From: Alphaproteobacteria bacterium
Lineage (GTDB): Bacteria > Pseudomonadota > Alphaproteobacteria > Rhodobacterales > Rhodobacteraceae
Reading direction: 5' to 3'
Assembly: GCA_030148665.1 (NCBI GenBank)
Contig: JASBSZ010000006.1
Span: forward strand, 1-64,000
DNA length: 64,000 nt
The notes under the pieces are model-generated. The model saw only the letters and a list, made by a program, of their open reading frames with translations. It had not been told where the DNA came from and made no database searches. Shown here piece after piece: positions 20,393-29,600 of the stretch (positions are counted from its first letter, which is position 1; every line of letters starts with the position of its first letter). The translations under genes and the position numbers were made by a program.

Positions 20393-21253
20393 ATGAAAAA
20401 CGCCCCCGAAAACCCCGCCCCACCTGACGCCGACGCCCGCCGCGCGGCCCCGCCGGTGATCGCCTATCCCACCGATACCCTGCCACAGCGCCCGATCGAG
20501 GTCTTTCGCAAGGCCCGCAAGACGCTGCGCCTGCTTGAAACCGTCACCGTGCCTGCGCGCGAGGCCCGTTGTTTCCACGTCCCGCAGGGCCATTTCTTTC
20601 GCATCACCGCGCCCGAGGGGCCGCAGGTCGGCGACCTCAACCTGTGGAATGCAAACGACCTGTCCGAACGCTTCTATTCCGGCAAGACCCGCGCCCTGCA
20701 CGGCACCCACCTGTCCACCGGCGACAGCCTGTGGTCGTCATTTCCCCATCTGCGGCCGCTGGCGACCATCACCCATGACACGCTCGACTGGTACGGGTTC
20801 GACGATGACGGCGCCTCGGTCCATGACGTGATCGGCACCCGCTGCGACCCCTATACCAACGCTCTGCTGGGCGGGGGCGAATATCACCACTGCTGCCATT
20901 CCAACCTGATCCGCGCGCTGGCCGCCGAAACAGGCATGACCGACGCACAGGCCGAGGGCCATGTCCATGACGTGCTGAATGTCTTCATGTGTACGGGATT
21001 TACCCGCGACACCCACCAGTATTTCATGAAGGCCAGCCCCGTGCGCCCCGGCGACCACCTGGAATTTTTTGCCGAGATCGACCTTCTGGGTGCGCTGTCG
21101 GCCTGCCCCGGCGGGGATTGCGCAACCACCCATTCCAGCGACGCCGCCACCTGCCACCCGCTGATGGTCGAGATCTACGCCCCCGATCCGGCGGCCCTCA
21201 AAGGCTGGTCGCCGCCCCCGCCCAACAGCTACTCCCGCCGCCACCGCGACTGA
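20393..21253 (+). CDS. DUF1989 / urea carboxylase-associated family protein
   Basis: A 286-residue protein of the family annotated as urea carboxylase-associated. The core shows VPAREARCFHVPQGHFFRIT, GDLNLWNANDLSERFYSGKT, then YHHCCHSNLIRAL and FMCTGFTRDTHQYFMKASPV, with clustered Cys and His that could bind metal. The molecular role is not settled to my knowledge. GAGGAAG precedes ATG 20393. No urea carboxylase or allophanate hydrolase gene is in view, but the ureide block next door makes a link to urea or carbamoyl nitrogen plausible. It is followed by a CTTCTTC element. Confidence 0.85.
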   Translation: MKNAPENPAPPDADARRAAPPVIAYPTDTLPQRPIEVFRKARKTLRLLETVTVPAREARCFHVPQGHFFRITAPEGPQVGDLNLWNANDLSERFYSGKTRALHGTHLSTGDSLWSSFPHLRPLATITHDTLDWYGFDDDGASVHDVIGTRCDPYTNALLGGGEYHHCCHSNLIRALAAETGMTDAQAEGHVHDVLNVFMCTGFTRDTHQYFMKASPVRPGDHLEFFAEIDLLGALSACPGGDCATTHSSDAATCHPLMVEIYAPDPAALKGWSPPPPNSYSRRHRD

Positions 21254-21261
21254 GGCCCCTT

Positions 21262-21304
21262 CTTCTTCTTTGCCAAAATACTCCGGGGGTGCGGGGGCTG
21301 GCCC
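21262..21304 (+). repeat. CTTCTTC-type 3' element, copy d
   Basis: CTTCTTCTTTGCCAAAATAC begins eight bases after the DUF1989 stop and is followed by a GC-rich region with the GGGGGCTGGCCCCC palindrome. Confidence 0.75.
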
Positions 21305-21398
21305 CCGCTGGGGGCTGCGTCGCGAAACCACATGCCCGCAAGGACGCGCCAGGTGATATCATTATGTGCCAATGGGCCAACAAACAGGGAAGCGACGG

Positions 21399-21854
21399 AT
21401 GACAAGCGAATTCGACCTGCAACGATTCATCGACGCCCAGGACCCCGTCTATGACACCGTGCTGCACGAGCTGAAAACCGGCCGCAAGCGCAGCCACTGG
21501 ATGTGGTTCATCTTTCCCCAGCTGGTGGGCCTGGGGCACAGCGCGAACGCCGCCTTTTACGGCATTTCAGGCAAGGCCGAGGCCAGCGCCTACATGGCGC
21601 ACCCGGTGCTGGGGCCGCGTCTGGTCGAATGTACCCGTCTGGTGATGAGGGCGGCCAGAACCTGGCACGAGGTCGAGGCGATCTTCGGCCGGCCCGACGA
21701 TCTCAAGTTCCAGTCATCCATCACCCTGTTTTCACGCGCCAGGCCGACCGATCCGGTCTTTGCCGAGGCGCTGGATCAGATCTATGGCGGCGTCGGCTGC
21801 ACGGTGACACTGGAAAAGCTGCGCATCGCCTTTATCGAGGGGCTTGACGAATAG
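21399..21854 (+). CDS. DUF1810 family protein
   Basis: A 151-residue protein matching the DUF1810 family (YfkK/calpastatin-like annotation in older records). It shows FDLQRFIDAQDPVYDTVLHE, KRSHWMWFIFPQLVGLGHS and a C-terminal LDQIYGGVGCTVTLEKLRI. Biochemical function is unknown. The start ATG 21399 is chosen from the family N terminus and a GGGAAG site upstream. It is convergent with the methylthioadenosine phosphorylase gene. Confidence 0.88.
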   Translation: MTSEFDLQRFIDAQDPVYDTVLHELKTGRKRSHWMWFIFPQLVGLGHSANAAFYGISGKAEASAYMAHPVLGPRLVECTRLVMRAARTWHEVEAIFGRPDDLKFQSSITLFSRARPTDPVFAEALDQIYGGVGCTVTLEKLRIAFIEGLDE

Positions 21855-21889
21855 CGCCCCCCGAATCCCGGACCGGATTCCACCCCCGG

Positions 21890-22762
21890 CTACAGCACCC
21901 GCCCCGCCACCGCATCAAGCCGTGCCAGGGCCGCGGGGTCGCGGGCGTCAGGTGCGGTGATGATGGCGTATTCCAGCGCCCGGTCACAGCCATGCGCGCA
22001 GGTTTCACGCGTCTTGCCCAGCAGATCGGACAGGCGACGGACAAGGCCGCGTGCCTTGCCGGCATTGCCCATCAGGGTTTCGATGATCTTTGTCACATCG
22101 ACCTCGCCATGATCGGGGTGCCAGCTGTCGTAATCGGTGATCATGGCAATGGTGGCATAGCAGATTTCCGCCTCGCGGGCGAGCTTGGCCTCGGGCATCC
22201 CCGTCATGCCGATCACATCGGCCCCCCAGACCTCGCGATACAGGCGGCTTTCGGCCAGGGTTGAAAATTGAGGCCCCTCCATCGCCAGATAGGTGCCGCC
22301 GCGATGCACGATGATGCCTTCCTCACGCGCCGCCTCATATGCCGCGTCGCGCAGGCGGGCGCAGGTCGGATGCGCGACCGAAACATGGGCCACGCAGCCG
22401 GGGCCGAAAAAGCTGCTTTCGCGCCCTTTGGTGTTGTCGATGAACTGGTCCACGATGACGAAATCGCCCGGCGCCATTTCATCGCGGAACGACCCGCAGG
22501 CGGAAACCGAAAACAGATCGGTCACGCCCAGCCGTTTCAGCGCGTCGATATTGGCGCGATAGTTGATGGACGAGGGGGTTTGCACGTGACCCCGCCCGTG
22601 CCGCGGCAGAAACGCCATCTTCACGCCATCCAGCCGCCCGGTCAGGATTTCGTCGGATGGCTTGCCCCACGGGGTTTCAACCGCCTGCCAGCGGGCGTCT
22701 TGCAGCCCCTCGATGTCGTAGATGCCCGAGCCGCCGATGATGCCGATGACTGTTTCGCCCAA
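21890..22762 (-). CDS. mtnP: S-methyl-5'-thioadenosine phosphorylase
   Basis: This 290-residue purine nucleoside phosphorylase splits methylthioadenosine, a by-product of polyamine synthesis, into adenine and methylthioribose-1-phosphate. Visible are IGIIGGSGIYDIEGL, SVSACGSFRDEMAPGDFVIV, MEGPQFSTLAESRLY and IGMTGMPEAKLAREAEICYA. The start is a TTG at 22762, supported by GGAGGG about eight bases upstream; I see no suitable ATG. Adenine would pass to Apt, encoded nearby. No other methionine-salvage genes are in the window. Confidence 0.94.
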   Translation of the reverse strand: MGETVIGIIGGSGIYDIEGLQDARWQAVETPWGKPSDEILTGRLDGVKMAFLPRHGRGHVQTPSSINYRANIDALKRLGVTDLFSVSACGSFRDEMAPGDFVIVDQFIDNTKGRESSFFGPGCVAHVSVAHPTCARLRDAAYEAAREEGIIVHRGGTYLAMEGPQFSTLAESRLYREVWGADVIGMTGMPEAKLAREAEICYATIAMITDYDSWHPDHGEVDVTKIIETLMGNAGKARGLVRRLSDLLGKTRETCAHGCDRALEYAIITAPDARDPAALARLDAVAGRVL

Positions 22763-22836
22763 TTTTCTGCCCTCCTGTGACTTGCACGCAGTCTGGCAAT
22801 TTCGCGCCCGGATGAAAAGCGCCGATCGCGCGTCGG

Positions 22837-23033
22837 CCAGGGCGATCGCATTTGATGGCCATGCCGGCCGAATTGCCGGGTTTTACCGCCTGAATCAAGG
22901 TGTCGAGGGCGGCGCCCGGCCCGAGGTGGGCGCAAAAGCGCCCGCCTGGGAGGCGGGGCGGGCGCTGCCCGGCCTGTCGGCCGGGCGGAACAGTCGAAAA
23001 CGGCACGCGGTTTTTCAAATGCGATTCCCCTGG
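22837..23033 (+). repeat. MITE-like GC-palindromic repeat, copy 2 (full length, plus orientation)
   Basis: The element begins CCAGGGCGATCGCATTTG (22837-22854) and ends CAAATGCGATTCCCCTGG (23016-23033), an 18-bp terminal inverted repeat with two mismatches. The interior contains GCCCGGCCTGTCGGCCGGGC and is homologous throughout to copy 1 at 18154-18319 in the other direction. It carries a small extra inverted segment (GGGCGCAAAAGCGCCC). It occupies most of the gap between mtnP and the SulP gene; the remainder holds nothing recognised. Confidence 0.82.
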
Positions 23034-23080
23034 CGCCCCGACGGCCCCGGCCATGACGTCAGGGAATACCGGCCCCGCAT

Positions 23081-24796
23081 TTGTCGCAGTATCTTTTTGC
23101 GCTCTTTCCTGCTACCGAGGCCCCTGAAAACACATATCAGAACACGAACCAGACGGATTTTACATTGGCAAGATCGATCCTGGCGTCCTTTGCGGGGCGC
23201 CTTTCCATTTCAGAAGGGGGTGCCTTCGAGGCCACTCTCAACCCCACCCGCATCAGAATCGAGATCCTCGCCGGCCTGACCGTCGCGCTGGCCCTTGTGC
23301 CCGAGGCGGTCGCCTTTGCCTTTGTCGCGGGCGTGCATCCGCTTGTGGGGCTGTATGCGGCCTTCATGGTCGGCCTGATTACTGCGGTAATCGGCGGGCG
23401 TCCTGGCATGATTTCGGGTGCAACTGGCGCGCTGGCCGTGGTCATGGTGTCGCTGGTTGCGCGTCACGGGGTGGAATATCTGTTTGCCACCGTCGTGCTG
23501 ATGGGGCTGTTGCAGATCACTGCCGGTGTGCTGCGGCTGGGCAAGTTCATCCGCCTTGTGCCGCATCCGGTGATGCTGGGCTTTGTCAACGGGCTGGCCA
23601 TCGTCATCTTTCTGGCCCAGCTTGGCCAGTTCCAGGTGCCCGGCAGCGCCGAGGCCGCAGGCCACGGGTTGGCAGGTGGCCAATGGCTGACCGGCTGGCC
23701 GCTGGCGCTGATGCTGGGGCTTGTCACGCTGACCATGGCGGTGATCTGGCTGATGCCGCGCGTGACCAGCGCCATCCCCGCGCCGCTGGCCGGTATCGCG
23801 CTGGTGGCGGTGGTGGTGTTGGTGATGGGGCTGGATGTGCCGCGCGTCGGCGATCTGGCCTCGATCAAGGGCGGCCTGCCTGAATTCCACATTCCGATGG
23901 TGCCGCTGAACCTTGCGACGCTGGAAATCATCTTTCCCTATGCCTTGATCCTTGCCGCCATCGGGCTGATCGAAAGCCTGCTGACCCTCAACCTTGTGGG
24001 TGAGATCACCGGCAAGCGTGGCGGTGCCAGTCAGGAATGCGTGGCCCAGGGCGTTGCCAATACCGTGACCGGCCTGTTTGGCGGCATGGGCGGCTGCGCC
24101 ATGATCGGCCAGTCCATGATCAACGTGAAATCCGGCGGCCGCACGCGGCTTTCAGGCATTGCGGCGGCGCTGTTCCTGCTGGTGTTCATCCTGTTCGGAT
24201 CCTCGCTGATCGAGCAGATCCCCTTGGCCGCGCTGGTTGGCGTGATGTTCATGGTGGTGATCGGCACATTTGCGTGGAACTCGCTGCGCATCCTCCGCCG
24301 CGTGCCCCTGACTGACGCTTTCGTGATCCTGCTGGTGACGGTCGTTACCGTGGCCAGCGATCTGGCGACCGCTGTCGTCGTGGGGGTGATCGTGTCGGCG
24401 CTGGCCTATGCCTGGCAGAACGCCCGGCGCATCCATGCCAATGTCAGGCTGACGCCCGAAGGCGCCAAGATCTATCAGATCCAGGGCCCGCTGTTCTTTG
24501 GCTCGGTCGAGGGGTTTACCGAGCTGTTTTCGCCTGAAAGCGACCCGGATATGGTGATCATCGACTTTGCCGACAGCCGGGTTGCCGACCAGTCGGCGCT
24601 GAACGCGATTGAAACCATCGCCGCGAAATACCGCGCGCTGGGCAAGAACATCCAGCTGCGCCATCTCAGCCGCGACTGTCACCAGCTGCTCAGCCGAGCA
24701 GGGCAGTTGATGGTCGATTCAGACGACGACCCGGATTATCAGATCGCGGTCGATTACGGCGTGCGTTCCGGCGCGCTGGCCGCAGGGCATGGCTGA
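23081..24796 (+). CDS. SulP-family anion transporter with STAS domain
   Basis: A 571-residue inner-membrane protein with about ten or more hydrophobic segments and the SulP signature LAGLTVALALVPEAVAFAFV, then GLYAAFMVGLITAVIGGRPG and ISGATGALAVVMVSLV. A cytoplasmic STAS domain ends the protein (YQIQGPLFFGSVEGFTELF). SulP members move sulfate, bicarbonate or dicarboxylates, and the substrate here cannot be told. The start is uncertain: TTG 23081 is the longest option, and TTG 23164 would give a more usual N terminus. No carbonic anhydrase or sulfur gene is adjacent. Confidence 0.9.
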   Translation: MSQYLFALFPATEAPENTYQNTNQTDFTLARSILASFAGRLSISEGGAFEATLNPTRIRIEILAGLTVALALVPEAVAFAFVAGVHPLVGLYAAFMVGLITAVIGGRPGMISGATGALAVVMVSLVARHGVEYLFATVVLMGLLQITAGVLRLGKFIRLVPHPVMLGFVNGLAIVIFLAQLGQFQVPGSAEAAGHGLAGGQWLTGWPLALMLGLVTLTMAVIWLMPRVTSAIPAPLAGIALVAVVVLVMGLDVPRVGDLASIKGGLPEFHIPMVPLNLATLEIIFPYALILAAIGLIESLLTLNLVGEITGKRGGASQECVAQGVANTVTGLFGGMGGCAMIGQSMINVKSGGRTRLSGIAAALFLLVFILFGSSLIEQIPLAALVGVMFMVVIGTFAWNSLRILRRVPLTDAFVILLVTVVTVASDLATAVVVGVIVSALAYAWQNARRIHANVRLTPEGAKIYQIQGPLFFGSVEGFTELFSPESDPDMVIIDFADSRVADQSALNAIETIAAKYRALGKNIQLRHLSRDCHQLLSRAGQLMVDSDDDPDYQIAVDYGVRSGALAAGHG

Positions 24797-24805
24797 GGGG
24801 GGCTG

Positions 24806-24935
24806 TTTGCCGGCGCGATTGCCACAAAAGCAGGTTTGCGCCCGCCCAGGGGGGCGGGTCGGGCGCTGCCCGGCCTGTCGGCCGGGCGTAAAGGGTGGAA
24901 AACTGCGGGACATGGCTGAAATGCGATTGCCCTGG
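24806..24935 (+). repeat. MITE-like GC-palindromic repeat, copy 3 (degenerate left end)
   Basis: The core GGGCGCTGCCCGGCCTGTCG and the right end AAATGCGATTGCCCTGG (24919-24935) match copies 1 and 2. The left part differs. It lies between the SulP gene and the flavin reductase-like gene. Confidence 0.7.
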
Positions 24936-24952
24936 TCTTTCCCCCGTCACCC

Positions 24953-25546
24953 TCACCCCTTGTCGTCATCCGGGCGTTTCAGCTCGAACACCTCGGTAAC
25001 GGTGGAATAGTCGCGATACCCCAGCCGTGACAGGGGCGTGAAGCGGCTGACATCGAAACGCCCGTCAACCACGCAGTCGTCGCGCAGATAGACGCCGGTG
25101 ACCTGCCCGAAGACAACGAAATTCGCCGCCCCCTCGATCTGCACGATCTGCGTCATCCGGCATTCCAGCGCCGCGGGCGAGGCCGCCACGCGGGCGCAGT
25201 CGATCGTCTGACATTCGGCCTTTTCCAGCCCGGCCTCGTCGAATTCGTCCACCGTTGCATGAAACCCGCCCGAGGTGACGTTCATCGCATCGGTCAGCGC
25301 CACCGGCACGACATTCACACAGAACACCCCGGTTTCGCGGATATTGGTCACGCTGTCCTTGGCGCCGGTCGAGGCGAACATCACCTGCGGGGGCTCATAT
25401 GCCACGCCGTTGAAAAAGGAATAGGGCGCCAGATTGTCATGCCCGTCCCTGCCGCGGGTCGAGATCCAGCCGATCGGGCGCGGGGTGATCACCGCGTTGA
25501 ACGGGTTGTGGGGCAGGCCGTGGCCGTCTTGGGGGCGGTAGAACAT
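24953..25546 (-). CDS. Flavin reductase-like (FMN-binding split barrel) protein
   Basis: A 197-residue protein of the flavoredoxin-like flavin reductase family. It shows NAVITPRPIGWISTRGRDGH, NLAPYSFFNGVAYEPPQVMF and ETGVFCVNVVP, which shape the FMN site. Likely function is NAD(P)H-dependent flavin reduction or another FMN-linked redox step; no oxygenase partner is adjacent. Length and start (ATG 25546) fit the family. Confidence 0.88.
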   Translation of the reverse strand: MFYRPQDGHGLPHNPFNAVITPRPIGWISTRGRDGHDNLAPYSFFNGVAYEPPQVMFASTGAKDSVTNIRETGVFCVNVVPVALTDAMNVTSGGFHATVDEFDEAGLEKAECQTIDCARVAASPAALECRMTQIVQIEGAANFVVFGQVTGVYLRDDCVVDGRFDVSRFTPLSRLGYRDYSTVTEVFELKRPDDDKG

Positions 25547-25664
25547 CGCGTCGCTTTCACCTTGGCATTTGCCCCCTGACTACCCGCGTGTTAGGGCGAT
25601 TTCCAGAGCTAACGACGGCCCCGCCACAAACGGGGCCGAATTGACGCGGAGCGCAGCCCGACAG

Positions 25665-26156
25665 ATGTTTCGCCTGTTTCCCGAAACGCCCGACGACCAT
25701 GACGAGGTCGAATATCTGTTCGACCTGGCCTTTGCGCCGGGGCGCGAGGCGCTGAGTTCATACCGCCTGCGCGACGGCATCGAGCCCCTGCGCGATCTGT
25801 CGCTGGTGGCGCGCGACCCCCTTGACGGCATCGCGGGCGCAATCCGCTACTGGCCGGTCAGGATCGGCAAGGCGGGCCACCGCGCCCTGCTGCTGGGCCC
25901 GGTCGCCGTGCATCCCACCCACCAGGGCGAGGGGCTGGGCGCGGCGCTGATCCTCGACAGCCTCGATCGCGCGCGTGACGCGGGCTGGGAAAGGGTGATC
26001 CTTGTGGGGGACGAACCCTATTACCGCCGCTTCGGCTTTCGCCGGGCCACGGCGCTGCAATTCCCGCCCCCCACCAACCCCGAACGCCTGCTGTGGCTGG
26101 CACTGCAACCGGGGGCGTTTGACGGGGTTTCCGGCATGGTCCGGCGGGACGGCTGA
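25665..26156 (+). CDS. GNAT-family N-acetyltransferase
   Basis: A 163-residue acetyltransferase. The acetyl-CoA binding motif is LLLGPVAVHPTHQGEGLGAA, followed by RVILVGDEPYYRRFGF, as in the YhbS-like group. The acceptor is unknown. The start at ATG 25665 is chosen from the family N terminus; an open frame continues upstream without similarity. It stands alone between the flavin reductase gene and the large sensor kinase. Confidence 0.86.
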   Translation: MFRLFPETPDDHDEVEYLFDLAFAPGREALSSYRLRDGIEPLRDLSLVARDPLDGIAGAIRYWPVRIGKAGHRALLLGPVAVHPTHQGEGLGAALILDSLDRARDAGWERVILVGDEPYYRRFGFRRATALQFPPPTNPERLLWLALQPGAFDGVSGMVRRDG

Positions 26157-26645
26157 GCATTTCCGATGCCGCTTTCGATGCGCCGCCCACGCCGGCAGAC
26201 CGCCTGAAACCCCGTTTTTTGCTGTTTCAAAACGCCCACACGGGCCGCAAATCGGGGGTTGTGTCCCATTTCCCGTTTGCAATGGCCCCGTTGCATTGTT
26301 AACCTTTTGTTCAAGGGGCTGACGGAAAACTCAAATGATCGTCCCAGGGTCACAAAGATCGAGCGGCAGTGATATGACAGGTATTTCATGTTTCGCATGA
26401 CAGGGGCAGCCGGGGATATCGGCGCATCGGCCGTGGCCAGCGCGTGCGGGCCTGGACGGGTCCGCCTCGGGGGTTGCGTTGACTGCCCGGCCGCAAATTC
26501 GGGCGCGCGCCCCTAGGCAGGTTCGGCCGCAGGCCTGACACGGCCCGCCGCCCGCCGCTCGCATGGCTCTGGAACGGTCGTTGACAAGGGCAGCGTACCG
26601 GGCCGGTGGCCTTTCCGGCCGGCGTTGCCACAGCGAGGGCAGGAC
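26157..26645. other. Intergenic stretch upstream of the hybrid kinase
   Basis: These 489 bases lack a convincing gene. The part around 26290-26330 is AT-richer (GTTAACCTTTTGTTCAAGG) and is a reasonable place for the kinase promoter, but no clear -35/-10 pair is asserted. Confidence 0.45.
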
Positions 26646-29600
26646 ATGAAACTGCGCAGAAGCACCGGGTTGAAAACGCAGATCGGGCTGATCCCCGTCA
26701 TTGCGCTTGTCGGATTTCTGGCCATTCTCCTGATGGGCTATTCCAGCCTTTCGCGAATGGCGCAATCGAACCGCACCAGCGTTCAGACCCTGGACGAGCT
26801 GACGCTGCTGCGCGAAATCCAGCGCGATGTCAGCGCCGCCCGCATCGCCGAAAAACAGTTCCTGGCCACCCGCGACGAGGCCGAGCTGGCCCGCCATGAC
26901 GCCGCCATCATGGCCGTGCGCACGCAGCTGGCCCGCCTGGCCGACAAGCGCCATGTCGTCACCGCCGAAAACATCCGGACAATCACCGGCCTGCTGCGCG
27001 AATGCGACACCGAATTTGCCGATATGGTGGCCGAGGCCAAGGCCATCGGCCTGAACGAAAACGACGGGCTGCGCAACGAGATGCGCATTGCCGCCCACGG
27101 CATCGAACGTCTGATCCGCCCGTATACCGAGGCACTGACCGTCTATCTGCTGCAGATGCGCCGCCATGAAAAGGATTTCCAGATCCGCAGAAAGCCCTCG
27201 TATCTCAAGGCGTGGCGGGTTGCGATAAACGCCTTCCGGCAGAAAATGGCCGAGACCTATCTGATCCCCGCAACCATCAGGGCTCAGGTGAATGACGAGC
27301 TCGATAAATATGTCGCGGCATTCGAAAAGGTCGCGCGCCACACCAACGACCTGATGATCGACCAGGGCAACGTCAACCGAAACTCGGGCGACATCCTGGC
27401 GATGGTCAACGATCTGTTCAAGAAGAGCGTTGCAAGCGTCAGGAAAGAGGCAGCCAGCGCGCTGGTCACCTCGATGTACAATGCCCGCTATCTGGGGCTG
27501 ATCACCATCATCGTGGGCGCGATCGTGTTCATCGTCGCGCGCATGGTGGGCAACGGCATCACGCGCCCGCTGGTCAACATGGCCCAGGCCATGCGCAGCC
27601 TCGCCCTGGGGGAACTGAACGTCCGCATTCCGGCCCAGGACGACAAGAACGAGATCGGCGACATGGGGCGCGCCCTGGGCGTGTTCCGCGACAACGAGAC
27701 CGCCCGTCGCGACGCGGTGCGCCAGCTGCGCCGTGCCCGCAACCACATGGAAAACCTGATCCTGTCGATGCGCGAGGCATTGATCGAGACCGACACCAGC
27801 GGCCACATCGTGCTGGCCAACAACGCGGCCGAGGAAATGCTGGCGGTCGCCCCCGGCGCGCTGGCCGGGCGCAAGCTGTGCGACATGTTCGTCGAACATT
27901 CGGCCCGCACGGGCACCGACGGGCGGCTCATCCTGCTGCAATCGGGCATCGAACATCTTTACCGCAACGACAGGGCTGGCCTTGCCCGCATCCTCGATGA
28001 CGCCCCCCTGCCGGTTCTGACGGTGGACGGCAGCGGCCTCATCACCCAGGTCAACCGAAAGGCGGCCGAGGCATTCGGCCATCGGGCCGAGGCCCTGATC
28101 GGCCAGGGCATGGACATGCTGCTGCCCGAGGAAAGCCGCGAAAGGCATCGCGCCCACATGGCATCGTTCCTGTCCGCGCCCCACCCCAGGGCGATGGGGC
28201 AGGAGCGCGAGCTGATGGTCCGCCGCGCCGACGGCTCGCAGTTCGGCGCAACCATCGGGCTGGTGCCGCTCAGGACGGGGGACGGCATCACCACCATCTG
28301 CGTCATGCAGCGCCCCGGCAAGGACCCCCGTTTCGAGGATATCGCCGACACCCCCTTTGGCCGGCTGTTCGCCGCCCTGAACACCGATGACGAGGTGATC
28401 CGCCTGTTGCAGGGGGGCTCCGATCGCGGGCCGGGGACACAGCATTACATGCGTCGCGAGGGCGGCGAGGTCTTTCCCGTCGAATACAGCGGCGATCTGC
28501 TGCGCGACGATGACGGGCAGGTCAGCGGCGCGATCTTTGTCATCCGCGACATTTCCGAACGCATCGCGGCCGAAAAGGAAATCAGGAAATTCAAGGCCAC
28601 GCTCGATGCGACCAACGATGCCATCTACATGTTCCGCACGGACACGCTGAAATTCATCTATCTCAACGAAGAGGCCTGCCGACAGACCGGCTGGGATGCC
28701 GCCGACTATCCGCAGAGGACGCCGGGCGACATCATGCCGATATTCGAAGAGGCGCGTTTCCGCAAACTGGTCGCCCCCCTTGTCAGCGGCGAACAGCAGG
28801 CCGTCAGCATCGACGCCTTCAGCCTGGCCGGAAACCCGATCGAGCTGAAGATCGAGCTGTTCGATCAGGGCCGCTCGGACGAGCGTTTCGTCGCCACCGT
28901 GCGCGACATCTCGGACCGGGTCGAGGCCCAGAACCGGATCGCCCAGTACAAGCAGGTGCTCGACCAGACCAAGGACATGATCTACATGTTCTGGCCCGAC
29001 AGCCTGAAATTCTTTTACGGCAATCAGGCCGCGCTGGCCTTTTCCGGTACCGACGAAAACGGCCTGTGCGCCATGCATGTCGCCGACATGACCGACGGTT
29101 TCGACGAGGCCGCCTTCCGCCGCCGGTACAAGCCGCTGATCTTTGGCACCACTGACGCGCTGATCTATGAAAGCACGCATATCAACGGCAATGGCGTAAA
29201 GGTGCCCGTCGAGGTCACCCTGCAGGTGATCGAACCCAATGGCGAGCCCCCGCGTTTCGTCGCCATCGTGCGCGACATATCCGAACGCAAGGCCGCCGAA
29301 AACCGTATCCGTCTGTTCAAGCAGGTGCTCGACCAGTCCAACGACATGATCTACATGATCGACCCCGAAAGCCTGCGATTCCTCTATGTCAACCACGCGG
29401 TGCGCAATTTCTGGGGCCGCTCGCGCGATGAAATCATCGATCACGGGATCCCCGACATCATCCCCGATTTCGACGAGGACGCCTTTCGCGAACGCGCCGC
29501 GCCGCTGTTTTCGGGCGAGGCCGAGGTCATCCTGTACGAAACCGTCCACAAACGCCCCGACGGCAGCATCGTGCCGGTCGAGGTGGCGTTGCAGCTGATC

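Noticed and set aside
18154-23033. CRISPR array suggested by recurring palindromes
   Set aside because: The repeats are far apart, differ in length and orientation, and lack regular spacers or cas genes.
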